Position numbers and translations under genes: made by a program. DNA of 64,000 nucleotides from G963708325 sp963708325 (GTDB lineage Bacteria > Actinomycetota > Thermoleophilia > Solirubrobacterales > 70-9). Every line of letters starts with the position of its first letter. Position 1 is the stretch's first letter. A model generated the notes under the pieces. It worked only from the letters and a program-made list of their open reading frames with translations. It had not been told where the DNA came from and searched no databases. The DNA lies in NCBI GenBank assembly GCA_963708325.1, contig OY970203.1, positions 1,922,001 through 1,986,000 on the forward strand, read 5' to 3'. Shown in pieces: positions 48,275 to 55,520 of this stretch.

Positions 48275-48873
48275 TGGCCAAGGCGCCGCCGATCGACAAG
48301 CGCAGGATGATCCTCGACGCCGCGATCCGCGTGTTCGCAAGCCAGGGCTTCCACAGCTGCCGCGTGTCGGACATCGCCGACGAGGCCGGCGTGGCCTACG
48401 GGCTCGTCTACCACTACTTCGACTCCAAGGACCAGGTGCTCAACGAGCTGTTCACCGAGCGCTGGTCGCTGCTGCTCGCCGCGATCGAGGAGATCGACGG
48501 CCAGGCGAACTCCGGGCGCGAGAAGCTCGGCGGCGTCGCCTCCTTCATCGTCGACTCCTACCGCCACGACCCCGACCTGATGAAGGTGATCGTCGTCGAG
48601 GTGACCCGGGCGGCGAACTCCTTCGGGCGCACCCACCTGCCCGAGATCCGCCGCGCCTACGAGATGATCGCCAAGATCGTCGCCGACGCCCAGGCGTCGG
48701 GCGAGTTCCGCGACGACGTCGACCCGACGATCGTCTCGATGTGGTTCTACGGCGCGATCGAGCAGCTGCTGTCCGGCTGGGTGTTCGAGCTGATCCCGGC
48801 TAGCGAGGCGGACTTCGACCGCGCCAAGCTGATGGTCACCGAGACCCTCTGCGGCGGCCTCGAGCCGCGCTGA
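48274..48873 (+). CDS. TetR family regulator
   Basis: 199 aa from ATG 48274. N-terminal HTH: KRRMILDAAIRVFASQGFHSCRVSDIADEAGVAYGLVYHYFDSKDQVLNELF, a close fit to FadR-type TetR proteins (LVYHYF.SKe.ll). The C-terminal ligand domain is helical (FIVDSYRHDPDLMKVIVVEVTRA, AYEMIAKIVADAQASGEFRDDVDP, MWFYGAIEQLLSGWVFEL) and could bind an acyl-CoA or other hydrophobic ligand. Likely binds the GGTTGACTGGCCAGTCAACC palindrome at 47398 and controls its own operon, including the next hydrolase gene 5 nt downstream. Confidence 0.92.
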   Translation: MAKAPPIDKRRMILDAAIRVFASQGFHSCRVSDIADEAGVAYGLVYHYFDSKDQVLNELFTERWSLLLAAIEEIDGQANSGREKLGGVASFIVDSYRHDPDLMKVIVVEVTRAANSFGRTHLPEIRRAYEMIAKIVADAQASGEFRDDVDPTIVSMWFYGAIEQLLSGWVFELIPASEADFDRAKLMVTETLCGGLEPR

Positions 48874-48878
48874 TCGGC

Positions 48879-50156
48879 ATGTGGGAGTCGCTCGCCACGA
48901 CGCAGCGCCAGGACCGTGCCCTGCACGGGGTGGCCAAGGCCGTCAACGTCGTCGCCGCGGTCGTGCTGCTGCCGCTCTGGCTGGCCGGCCAGGCGCTCGT
49001 GCGGCCGCTGCGGCGCCTCCTGGGCCGGATCGACCCGCAGGGAGCGCCGGCGCTGCCCGTACCAGAGCCCGGCGAGCGCACGATGGACGCTCTGGTCGCC
49101 GACCTGGAGGCGATCCCGAGCCGGATCCACCGCTCGCCGACCGCCGAGCTTCGCAAGGGGATACCCGACATGGCCTCGTTCGTGCTCGCCCAGCGGCGGT
49201 CGAGCGCGAACCTCGCCTACGCCTACCCGGCGCAGTTCCGCCACGACACCTTCGCCGGCGCCGACGGAGAGCGGATCGCCGGGACGATCGCCGTGCACGA
49301 GAGCGCCCGGCCCGGCCTCGTGGTCGTGCACGGCCTGTTCTCCACCCATCGCTTCGACTACGTGAGGGCGATCGCCGTGCGTGCGTTTTACGACTGGGGG
49401 TTCAACGTCTGCGCCATCGACCTGCGCAGCTTCGGCGTCACCGACCTCACCACCAACGCGCCCAGCACCGGCGGCTGGAAGGAGGGCGAGGACGTGATCT
49501 GCGCCGGCCGCCACCTGAAGGAGCTGGGATCGACCAGCGTGGGCGCGCTCGGGATCTCGCTCGGCGGCTCGGCGGTGCTCAACGCCTCGCATCCCGAGGG
49601 TGCCGAGGAGGCCCTCGACGGCGGCATCCTCTCGGTCTGCGGGCCCTCGGACACCCACCGCGCGGCGGCGCGGCTCTCGCGCCGCCTGCCGCTGCGCCAC
49701 CCGGGGTGGGCGATGTCGGTCATCTTTCGCCGCATGCTGATCTCGCGGGTGCGCGACGCCGGCTGGCCGGACGAGATCGACACCCTGGTCGAGCCGATCG
49801 ACCTGGTCTCGGCGCCGTACTACGGCGTCTCGCCCGAGGAGGTGTGGCGGCGGTCATCGGCGGCGAACCACATCGCCGGGGCCCGCGTTCCGGTGCTCGC
49901 CCTGCACGCGGAGGACGACTACATCATCCCAGTCGAGCATGCTCGCAGGCTCGCCGAGGCGGCCGCGCCGAACCCCAACGTGCGGGTCTGGATCGTGCCC
50001 GGCGGCTCGCACGCCGCCTTCGACGCGATCGACGCCGACTGGACCTATGCCTTCTACCGCACCTTCTTCGAGCGCTGGGCCGTCTATCCCGGCGCGCCCG
50101 CAGCCGAGGTGGTTTACTCCCCGGGCGAAGAAGGGAAGGTCAGAATCGGTGGATAA
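48879..50156 (+). CDS. Alpha/beta hydrolase with N-terminal hydrophobic anchor
   Basis: 425 aa. Hydrophobic segment at about 22-42 (VNVVAAVVLLPLWLAGQAL), then a YheT-like hydrolase domain: PGLVVVHGLFSTHRFDYVRAIAVRAFYDWGFNVCAIDLRSFG, nucleophile elbow G-I-S-L-G-G, Asp in LALHAEDDYIIPVEHA, His in VPGGSHAAFDA. Probably an esterase or thioesterase at the inner membrane face. Co-directional with the TetR gene, 5 nt away, and overlapped by the next 44-codon gene. Confidence 0.82.
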   Translation: MWESLATTQRQDRALHGVAKAVNVVAAVVLLPLWLAGQALVRPLRRLLGRIDPQGAPALPVPEPGERTMDALVADLEAIPSRIHRSPTAELRKGIPDMASFVLAQRRSSANLAYAYPAQFRHDTFAGADGERIAGTIAVHESARPGLVVVHGLFSTHRFDYVRAIAVRAFYDWGFNVCAIDLRSFGVTDLTTNAPSTGGWKEGEDVICAGRHLKELGSTSVGALGISLGGSAVLNASHPEGAEEALDGGILSVCGPSDTHRAAARLSRRLPLRHPGWAMSVIFRRMLISRVRDAGWPDEIDTLVEPIDLVSAPYYGVSPEEVWRRSSAANHIAGARVPVLALHAEDDYIIPVEHARRLAEAAAPNPNVRVWIVPGGSHAAFDAIDADWTYAFYRTFFERWAVYPGAPAAEVVYSPGEEGKVRIGG

Positions 50157-50283
50157 CGACATCGTCAGACGGCTGGTCTGGAGCGGGATGCTCGCGGCGA
50201 CGGGGGCGCTGGCCAGCATCCTCGCGACCCGCCTCTCCGCGGTGATCTACCGCCGCGTGTTCGACGAGGACCCGCCCGACTGA
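50149..50283 (+). CDS. 44-aa single-helix membrane protein
   Basis: A small gene starting at GTG 50149 with a strong AAGAAGGGAAGG ribosome-binding site, overlapping the end of the hydrolase gene by 8 nt. The product (starting MDNDIVRRLVWSG) has one hydrophobic helix (about 9-35, with Gly/Ala packing) and an acidic tail (VFDEDPPD). It precedes a holin-X-like protein and a DUF3618 protein, and resembles the transmembrane part of DUF4235-type small proteins found in that setting; this is a weak resemblance. Function unknown. Confidence 0.6.
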   Translation: MDNDIVRRLVWSGMLAATGALASILATRLSAVIYRRVFDEDPPD

Positions 50284-50297
50284 GCCCGGTCAGACGC

Positions 50298-50723
50298 TTG
50301 GCCGACGAGAGCCACACCCCAGGGAGCGAACCCGCCGACAGGTCGGTGGGGGAGCTCGTCTTCGACATCTCCGAGAAGACGACGATCCTCGTCCGCGAGG
50401 AGATCGAGCTTGCCAAGACGGAGGTCTCCGAGAAGGTCCAGACGATCCTCCAGGGCTCCGTCGTCGGCCTCGTTGCCGGGATCTTCGCGCTGTTCGGACT
50501 GGTGCTGCTGCTCGAGGGCATCGCCTGGCTGCTCGACGACCTCTTCTTCCCCCACGACGTCTGGGCCGGCTTCCTGATCGTGGCGGGCCTGCTGTTCGTG
50601 CTGGGTGCGCTCGCCGGCCTGTTCGCATACCGGTCGTTCCAGCGTGGGGCGCCGCCGACGCCCGACATGGCGATCGAGGAGGCGAAGGAGATCCGCGCCA
50701 CGTTCGAGGGGGATCGGGCTTGA
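50298..50723 (+). CDS. Actinobacterial holin-X/DUF1469-type membrane protein
   Basis: 141 aa from TTG 50298. An amphipathic N-terminal helix (SVGELVFDISEKTTILVREEIELAKTEVSEKVQ) of the kind seen in phage_holin_3_6 (Putative Actinobacterial Holin-X) proteins, two long membrane helices (SVVGLVAGIFALFGLVLLLEGIAWLL and VWAGFLIVAGLLFVLGALAGLFAY) and a charged tail. Despite the name, members are usually chromosomal stress or envelope proteins, not phage genes, and no phage genes are nearby. Overlaps DUF3618 by 4 nt. Confidence 0.85.
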   Translation: MADESHTPGSEPADRSVGELVFDISEKTTILVREEIELAKTEVSEKVQTILQGSVVGLVAGIFALFGLVLLLEGIAWLLDDLFFPHDVWAGFLIVAGLLFVLGALAGLFAYRSFQRGAPPTPDMAIEEAKEIRATFEGDRA

Positions 50724-50986
50724 CCCAGCCGGCGAGGCCATCGGGGGCGGCGGGCGCCGTCCCGGCGACGCCGTCGCGCCAGCGCACCGCCGAGGAGATC
50801 CGGCGCGACGTCGAGCGCCGCCGCCGGGAGCTGGGGAACTCGGTCGATGCGCTGCGCACCCGCGTCGGCGAGCTGACCGACTGGCGCCGCCAGCTTCGCG
50901 AGCACCGCACCGAGCTGCTCGTGGGCGCCGCCGTCACCGGCTTCGTCGTCGGCGGCGCGATCGCCCTGATGCGCCGCCGCCGCTAG
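50720..50986 (+). CDS. DUF3618 membrane protein
   Basis: 88 aa from TTG 50720. The DUF3618 pattern is clear: RTAEEIRRDVERRRRELGNSVDALRTRVGELTDWRRQLREHR, followed by one membrane helix (LLVGAAVTGFVVGGAIALM) and RRRR. Usually encoded with holin-X-like proteins, as here. Its TAG stop lies within the CTAG core of the insertion sequence target site, so the IS landed exactly at the end of the gene without altering the product. Confidence 0.88.
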   Translation: MTQPARPSGAAGAVPATPSRQRTAEEIRRDVERRRRELGNSVDALRTRVGELTDWRRQLREHRTELLVGAAVTGFVVGGAIALMRRRR

Positions 50987-50987
50987 G
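50982..50987. repeat. Left target-site duplication GCTAGG of the IS481 element
   Basis: GCTAGG immediately before the left inverted repeat; identical to 52048-52053 and conforming to the NCTAGN target known for IS481. Confidence 0.85.
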
Positions 50988-51954
50988 TGTGCTGCCCACG
51001 GACGTTGAGAACGCGGCCGATCGGCGGCCGGTCCCCCAAAGAGCTGTGAGGCCTTCGCCGGTTGTAGTAGCGAAGGAAGGATCCCAGAGCGCGTGAGCGC
51101 TGCTGAGAGCTGGGCCAGGCATGCGCGTAGGCCCACTCCTCCTTGAGCGTTCTGATGAAGCGCTCCACCTTGCCGTTCCAGCGCGGCGTGTAGGCCGGGG
51201 TGCGGATGTGGCGGGCGCGGTGGCGCTCGAGCACGGCCCGAAACGCCCGAGAGTTGCAGTAGGCAAAGGCGTTGTCTGACATCACCGCCTCCGGTGAGTC
51301 CATGCCTAGCTCGCCGAAGTGGGCGATCGCCCGCTCGAGAACCGCCGCCGCGGTGACGCCGTCCTTTGCCTGGTGCTGCTCTAGGTAGACGTAGCGGCTG
51401 CGGTCGTCGATCACGACGTGCAGATAGACATAGCCCCAGCCGACGCGCTTCTCGGCGCCGCTGCTGTGGCGATCCTGTGTCACGGCGTGGCCGGGGCGGC
51501 CAAACCGCGCCAGCTGGGCCATGTCGACGTGAAGCAGCGCCCCCGGCCGAGACCACTCATAGCGCTTAGAGCTTTGCCTTTGTCCCCGACGCCGGCGCGA
51601 CAGGCCGTGTCGGGCGAGCACCTTCCAGATCGTCGAGCGCGCCCGTCTGCAGATCCCGGCGAGCCGTCCAGGGCCCAGGCCGGTCTCGCGGCGAGCGCGC
51701 AGGATCGGCTCCTCCTGGGCGGCCGAGAGGCGGCGGGGCTGGCGATGGGGGCGCGAGGAGCGATCCGCGATCCAGCTGTCATTGCGACGCTCGGCCTCGC
51801 TGGCCCCCAGCCAGCGGTGCCACCAGCGGTGCGCGGTGGCCGGCGCCACGCAGAAGGCGGCGGCCGCCGCCTTCTGCGTCATCCCCGACTCGATCGCTTT
51901 GACCAGCGCGAGCCTTCCTGCCGGTCCGAGAGCAGCGTTAGCGTGAACCTTCAT
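50983..51954 (-). CDS. IS481 family transposase
   Basis: 323 aa from ATG 51954 (MKVHANAALGPAGR, the usual opening of this family); the frame extends to 51990. HTH part: KAAAAAFCVAPATAHRWWHRW and RAGICRRA-like second HTH (GICRRARSTIWKVLARHGLSRRRR). DDE catalytic core: LLHVDMAQLARF (first Asp), PEAVMSDNAFAYCNSRAF (second Asp), GKVERFIRTLKEEWAYA (Glu), then RALGSFLRYYNRRRPHSSLGDRPP. Intact, so probably functional. Its TAG stop is not part of the element: it comes from the CTAG of the target duplication. Confidence 0.95.
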   Translation of the reverse strand: MKVHANAALGPAGRLALVKAIESGMTQKAAAAAFCVAPATAHRWWHRWLGASEAERRNDSWIADRSSRPHRQPRRLSAAQEEPILRARRETGLGPGRLAGICRRARSTIWKVLARHGLSRRRRGQRQSSKRYEWSRPGALLHVDMAQLARFGRPGHAVTQDRHSSGAEKRVGWGYVYLHVVIDDRSRYVYLEQHQAKDGVTAAAVLERAIAHFGELGMDSPEAVMSDNAFAYCNSRAFRAVLERHRARHIRTPAYTPRWNGKVERFIRTLKEEWAYAHAWPSSQQRSRALGSFLRYYNRRRPHSSLGDRPPIGRVLNVRGQHT

Positions 51955-52047
51955 CCGGGTCCTCCTGAGGTCGTGGCTTAGGCACCACAAGCCTCTGGGT
52001 GGGCCCGGATGGCTTTTCAGCCGTTCACAACGTGTGTGGGCGGTTCA
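50988..52047. mobile_element. Intact IS481-family insertion sequence (1060 bp)
   Basis: Both ends carry imperfect inverted repeats: left TGTGCTGCCCACGGACGTTG with AGAACG after it, right (reverse complement) TGAACCGCCCACACACGTTG with TGAACG after it, matching at about 20 of 26 positions. It is flanked by the 6-bp direct duplication GCTAGG. It contains one full-length transposase. Clean target duplication and intact gene point to a recent insertion. Confidence 0.93.
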
Positions 52048-52053
52048 GCTAGG
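52048..52053. repeat. Right target-site duplication GCTAGG of the IS481 element
   Basis: Second copy of the 6-bp direct repeat that borders the element; the sequence immediately after it carries a strong hairpin. Confidence 0.85.
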
Positions 52054-52054
52054 C

Positions 52055-52075
52055 GCGCCGGGTTTCGCCCGGCGC
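52055..52075 (+). terminator. 8-bp perfect hairpin, probable terminator displaced by the IS
   Basis: GCGCCGGG-TTTCG-CCCGGCGC, stem 8 bp, loop 5 nt, no T-tract. It lies 2 nt after the right target duplication; removing the IS places it directly after the DUF3618 stop codon, where it would end the upstream operon. Confidence 0.6.
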
Positions 52076-52114
52076 AGCGTGATCGCCCCGCCGGGCGGCG
52101 TCCGGGGCTGCTCC

Positions 52115-52120
52115 TACCCT
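52115..52120 (+). promoter_or_regulatory. -10-like box TACCCT of the AI-2E family transporter gene
   Basis: TACCCT is 7 nt before ATG 52128 with no ribosome-binding site between, predicting a leaderless transcript. Confidence 0.45.
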
Positions 52121-52127
52121 CGCTCGG

Positions 52128-53204
52128 ATGCAGCAGTCGGCTGTGTCCACACGCCTGATCGCGAAGGTGGTGCTCGTCAGCGCCGCGGTGCTGGCGGGTC
52201 TGTACGTCGTTTACCTGGTCCGCGACGTGATCTTCCTGATCCTGATCGCGGCCCTGTTCGCGCTGGTCATTGCCCCGCCCGTCAACTGGCTCGATCGCCA
52301 CCGCGTTCCCCGCCCGCTGGCGATCCTGCTGGTCTACCTAGCAATCGCCTCCGGCATCGTCGGGATAGGGCTGCTGGTCGTGCCGCCGATGGTGAACGGC
52401 GTCAACGACCTGTCCAACGACCTCCCCGGCTACGTCGACGACCTGCGCAAGAACGACACCTTTCGCAACTACGACAACAAGTACCACGTCTCGAGAAAGC
52501 TCCAGGAGCAGGCCCGCAACCTGCCCAGCAAGCTCGGCGACGCGGCGGGGACGTTGCGGGACGTGACCGTCGGCGTGTTCTCGAGGCTCGTGGAGCTGCT
52601 GTCGATCCTGGTGATCGCCTTCTTCTTGCTGATGGAAGGGGAGCGGATGCTCGCCTTCTTCTACCGCCAGCTTCCGCCCCAGCGGGAGGCGCGCGCCCGT
52701 GCGGTCGCCAACGACATCGCCGACGCGATCAGCGGCTGGGCGTTCGGGGCGCTGTTGATCGCCACCCTGGCCGGGATCGTGACCTACGTCACCCTGACGA
52801 TCCTCGGCGTGCCCTTCGCCGTTCCGCTGGCGGTCCTGTTCGGCTTCTTCGACCTGGTGCCGCTCGTTGGCGCCAGCCTCGGCGGACTGCTGGTCGCGGT
52901 CGTCGTCGCGTTCGTCGACTTCCCGACCGGGGTGATCGTCTGGGCGGTGGTCATGATCGTCTACCAGCAGATCGAGAACAACGTGTTCGTGCCGGTCGTC
53001 TACGGCCGCACGGTCGAGGTCCATCCGCTGATCGTGATCGTCGCCATCCTGATCGGAGCCTCGCTCCTCGGCATCCTCGGGGTGCTGATCGCGATCCCGG
53101 CCGCGGCAGCGATCCAGAGCCTTGTCCGCGACTACTGGCGGTTCACCCGCGGGGGGGAGACACCGCCGGAGCCCGAGCCCGCCACGGAGCCCGAGCCCGC
53201 CTAG
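52128..53204 (+). CDS. AI-2E family transporter (PerM-like)
   Basis: 358 aa with about eight membrane helices. Family layout: two close N-terminal helices (LIAKVVLVSAAVLAGLYVVYLVRDVIFLILIAALFALVIAPPVNWLDRHRVPRPLAILLVYL), a polar extracellular loop (DLPGYVDDLRKNDTFRNYDNKYH), then SRLVELLSILVIAFFLLMEGERM, AISGWAFGALLIATLAGIVTYVTLTILGVPFAVPLAVLFGFFDLVPLVGASLGG and VYQQIENNVFVPVVYGRTVEVHPLIVIVAILIG, the conserved QQ.E...P.v.g. region. Substrates in the family include AI-2 and Na+/H+; none can be assigned here. Confidence 0.9.
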   Translation: MQQSAVSTRLIAKVVLVSAAVLAGLYVVYLVRDVIFLILIAALFALVIAPPVNWLDRHRVPRPLAILLVYLAIASGIVGIGLLVVPPMVNGVNDLSNDLPGYVDDLRKNDTFRNYDNKYHVSRKLQEQARNLPSKLGDAAGTLRDVTVGVFSRLVELLSILVIAFFLLMEGERMLAFFYRQLPPQREARARAVANDIADAISGWAFGALLIATLAGIVTYVTLTILGVPFAVPLAVLFGFFDLVPLVGASLGGLLVAVVVAFVDFPTGVIVWAVVMIVYQQIENNVFVPVVYGRTVEVHPLIVIVAILIGASLLGILGVLIAIPAAAAIQSLVRDYWRFTRGGETPPEPEPATEPEPA

Positions 53205-53219
53205 CGATCCGGACCCGCG

Positions 53220-54098
53220 TCAGCCGAGCGCCGAAGGCGGCACCGAGCCCACCCCGAGCAGGCCGGGGCCGACGTGGGCGCCGATCACGGGGCCGATCTC
53301 GGAGATCAGCAAGGGCTCGGTGCCGAAGATCTCGCGGCACTCGCCGGCCAGCTCGTCGGCGCTCTCGCGGTCCTGGATGTGCTGGACGACCCAGGCGTCG
53401 CAGCCGTTGCTGTGGCGCTGGCGCGCGTATTCGATCAGCCGCTGGACCGCCCGGCCCCGCGTCCGCACCCGTTCCACCGGCGTGATCTCCTCCTCCAGGG
53501 TGAGGATCGGCTTGATCTTCAGCGTCGAGCCGATCCAGGCCCGAGCTGCGCCGATGCGGCCGCCCCGGCGCAGGTACTCGAGCGTGTCCACCGCGAACCA
53601 CATCTTCAGCGCCTGGCGGGCCGCCTCGGCGCGGGCCAGGGTCTCGTCCGCGCCGGCGCCGCCGGCCGCCGCCCCGGCCGCCGCCAGCACGACGATCGCC
53701 ATCCCGCCGCAGGCCGAGCGGCTGTCGTAGACGCGAATCCGCTCCCCTCCCGAGCCCTCGTCGGTGAGCCGTTGCTTGGCCTGGGTGGCGGACTCGCACG
53801 TCCCTGATATCCCGGCTGAGAGGTGGATCGAGACGATCTCGTGTCCGGCCGCGAGCAGCGGCTCGTAGACGGTGATGAAGTCGCCCACCGAGGGCTGCGA
53901 GGTGGTCGCCCCCTCCTGGGACAGCCGCAGGCGCTCGTAGAAGTCCCCGTAGTCGCCGATCTCGGACTCGCGCTGCTGCTCCCCGTCGCTCAGGGTGACA
54001 TAGAGGCTGACCAGGTGGATACCTTGGCGCTCCGCCTGTTCGGCGGGGAGGTAGGCGGTCGTGTCGCAGACGACCGCGGTCTTCGCCGCCTCGACCAC
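53220..54098 (-). CDS. DegV family fatty-acid-binding protein
   Basis: 292 aa from GTG 54098 (VVEAAKTAVVCDTTAYLP). DegV fold: AVVCDTTAYLPAEQAERQGIHLVSLYV, GATTSQPSVGDFITVYEPLLAAGHEIVSIHLSAGISGTCESATQAK (T-S-Q-P-S fatty-acid carboxylate site and the second Ser/Gly loop), VYDSRSACGGMAIVVL, and VDTLEYLRRGGRIGAARAWIGSTLKIKPILTLEEEITPVERVRTR. Binds a fatty acid and in FakB-type proteins presents it to the kinase FakA; no fakA is visible here. Divergent from the epimerase gene. Confidence 0.9.
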   Translation of the reverse strand: MVEAAKTAVVCDTTAYLPAEQAERQGIHLVSLYVTLSDGEQQRESEIGDYGDFYERLRLSQEGATTSQPSVGDFITVYEPLLAAGHEIVSIHLSAGISGTCESATQAKQRLTDEGSGGERIRVYDSRSACGGMAIVVLAAAGAAAGGAGADETLARAEAARQALKMWFAVDTLEYLRRGGRIGAARAWIGSTLKIKPILTLEEEITPVERVRTRGRAVQRLIEYARQRHSNGCDAWVVQHIQDRESADELAGECREIFGTEPLLISEIGPVIGAHVGPGLLGVGSVPPSALG

Positions 54099-54150
54099 GC
54101 CGGTCGTTCTATCAGGTCGCGAACGGGCGCAAAGGTGCGACCATCCGGAC

Positions 54151-55203
54151 GTGGCAAAGACGCTGGTCACGGGCGGCAGCGGCTTCCTCGGCTCGCACCT
54201 GGTGCGGGCGCTGGCCGCCAGGGGCGACGAGTTGCGCCTGCTGGTGCGGCGCTCGTCGCAGCTCGACCACCTCGACGACGTCGAGTACGAGCGCTCGGTC
54301 GGCGACATCACCGACCGCCGCGCCGTTCGCCGTGCCGTCAAGGGCGCCGACCGCGTCTTCCACGTCGCCGGCACGACCTCGATGCGCAGCCGCGACCGCG
54401 ACCGCGTCTTCGACGTCAACGTCGGCGGCACCAAGACCGTGCTCGAGGAGGCCCTGCGGGCGGGGGTCGAGCGCGTGGTCCACACCTCCACCGTCGGCGC
54501 GATCGGGCCGGCGAAGCCCGGCGGGGCCGCCGACGAGCGGCAGGCGTTCACAGCCGGGGGGTTGGGGATCACCTACATCAACTCGAAGCACGAGGCCGAG
54601 ATGGAGGCGCTGCGCCTGGGCGCCCACGGCCTTCCGGTCGTGATTGTCAACCCCGCCTTCGTGCTCGGCCCGGACGATCCCCACGGCACGTCGAACACCC
54701 TGGTGCGCCGCTTCCTGCTTCGCCACATCCCCGCCTACGTGGACGGAGGACTCAACGTCGTCGACGTCCGCGACGTCGCCGAGGGACATCTGCTCGCCGA
54801 TCGCAAGGGCAAGGTGGGGGAGCGCTACATCCTCGGCGCGCGCAACTTCACGCTTGCGCGCCTGTTCGCCGACCTCAGCCGAATCTCGGGAGTCGAGCCG
54901 CCCACCTTGCGCCTGCCGGGCAGGCTGGTGCTGGTCTGGGTCGAGGCGGCCGAGCGCGCCGGCCTGCCGACGCCGACCTCTGTGGACGAGCTGCGGTCCG
55001 GGATGCAGTGGTGGACCTACCGCAACGCGAAGGCGCGCAAGGAGCTGGGCTTCGCGCCGCGTCCCCACGAGGAGACGCTGGAGGACGCGGTGCGATGGCA
55101 GCTCGACCACCTCGGGGCCACCGACGACGGCGAGCGTCCGTCCGATCTTGCGATGCGCCTGCTCGGCAGGGCGGCCCGCCTCGGCGGGCGCCTGCTCGGC
55201 TGA
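54151..55203 (+). CDS. NAD-dependent epimerase/dehydratase family protein
   Basis: 350 aa from GTG 54151. Extended SDR: TLVTGGSGFLGSHLVRALAARG (G-x-x-G-x-x-G), GDITDRRAVRRAVKGADRVFHVAGTTSM, VNVGGTKTVLEEALRAGVERVVHTSTVGAIG, catalytic Y-I-N-S-K, and VVIVNPAFVLGPDD. The pattern resembles hopanoid-associated HpnA and dihydroflavonol-reductase-like proteins. Likely reduces or epimerises a sugar or isoprenoid-linked substrate. Its stop overlaps the next start (TGATG). Confidence 0.85.
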   Translation: MAKTLVTGGSGFLGSHLVRALAARGDELRLLVRRSSQLDHLDDVEYERSVGDITDRRAVRRAVKGADRVFHVAGTTSMRSRDRDRVFDVNVGGTKTVLEEALRAGVERVVHTSTVGAIGPAKPGGAADERQAFTAGGLGITYINSKHEAEMEALRLGAHGLPVVIVNPAFVLGPDDPHGTSNTLVRRFLLRHIPAYVDGGLNVVDVRDVAEGHLLADRKGKVGERYILGARNFTLARLFADLSRISGVEPPTLRLPGRLVLVWVEAAERAGLPTPTSVDELRSGMQWWTYRNAKARKELGFAPRPHEETLEDAVRWQLDHLGATDDGERPSDLAMRLLGRAARLGGRLLG

Positions 55204-55520
55204 TGTCCGGGCGCGTCGTCCTCTACCGCTGCGGGACGCCGACGAACGTGCTCTGTCCCTGCGGAGCGGTCGCCAGGCGCCTGCGCAAGCTCGGGATCGA
55301 ACACCGTACCGAGCGCGTCGCCAGGCGCCGCTCCCAGCGCGCCGAGATCGTCGAGCTGACGCGCCAGACCCGCGTGCCCGTCCTGGTCGACGGCGACGAG
55401 GTCGTGAGCGACTCCAAGCGGATCCTCCAGTACCTCGAGCACGCCTACGGAAAGGGCGCGGGCGGGGCGTCTACAATTGGAGGCAATGGAGACACCGGAC
55501 GCAGTGATCACACTGACTGA
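55203..55520 (+). CDS. Glutaredoxin/GST N-terminal-like thioredoxin-fold protein
   Basis: 105 aa from ATG 55203. VVLYRCGTPTNVLCPCGAVARRLRKLGIEHRTERVARRRSQRAEIVELTRQTRVPVLVDGDEVVSDSKRILQYLEHAYG is a full glutaredoxin/GST-N fold: a Cys-rich start (C-x7-C-P-C), cis-Pro in TRVPVL and the DS..I..YL glutathione-binding end. The usual CPYC is displaced: CPC occurs two turns later, so the redox site is unusual. The last 20 residues overlap the next gene in another frame. Confidence 0.75.
   Translation: MSGRVVLYRCGTPTNVLCPCGAVARRLRKLGIEHRTERVARRRSQRAEIVELTRQTRVPVLVDGDEVVSDSKRILQYLEHAYGKGAGGASTIGGNGDTGRSDHTD

Noticed and set aside
50298..50986. Prophage remnant suggested by a holin-like gene
   Set aside because: Holin-X/DUF3618 genes are ordinary chromosomal genes in actinobacteria; no phage structural, lysis or integrase genes are present.
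51955..51990. Upstream start for the transposase
   Set aside because: The family opens with MKVHANA, matching ATG 51954; the extra 12 codons have no match.
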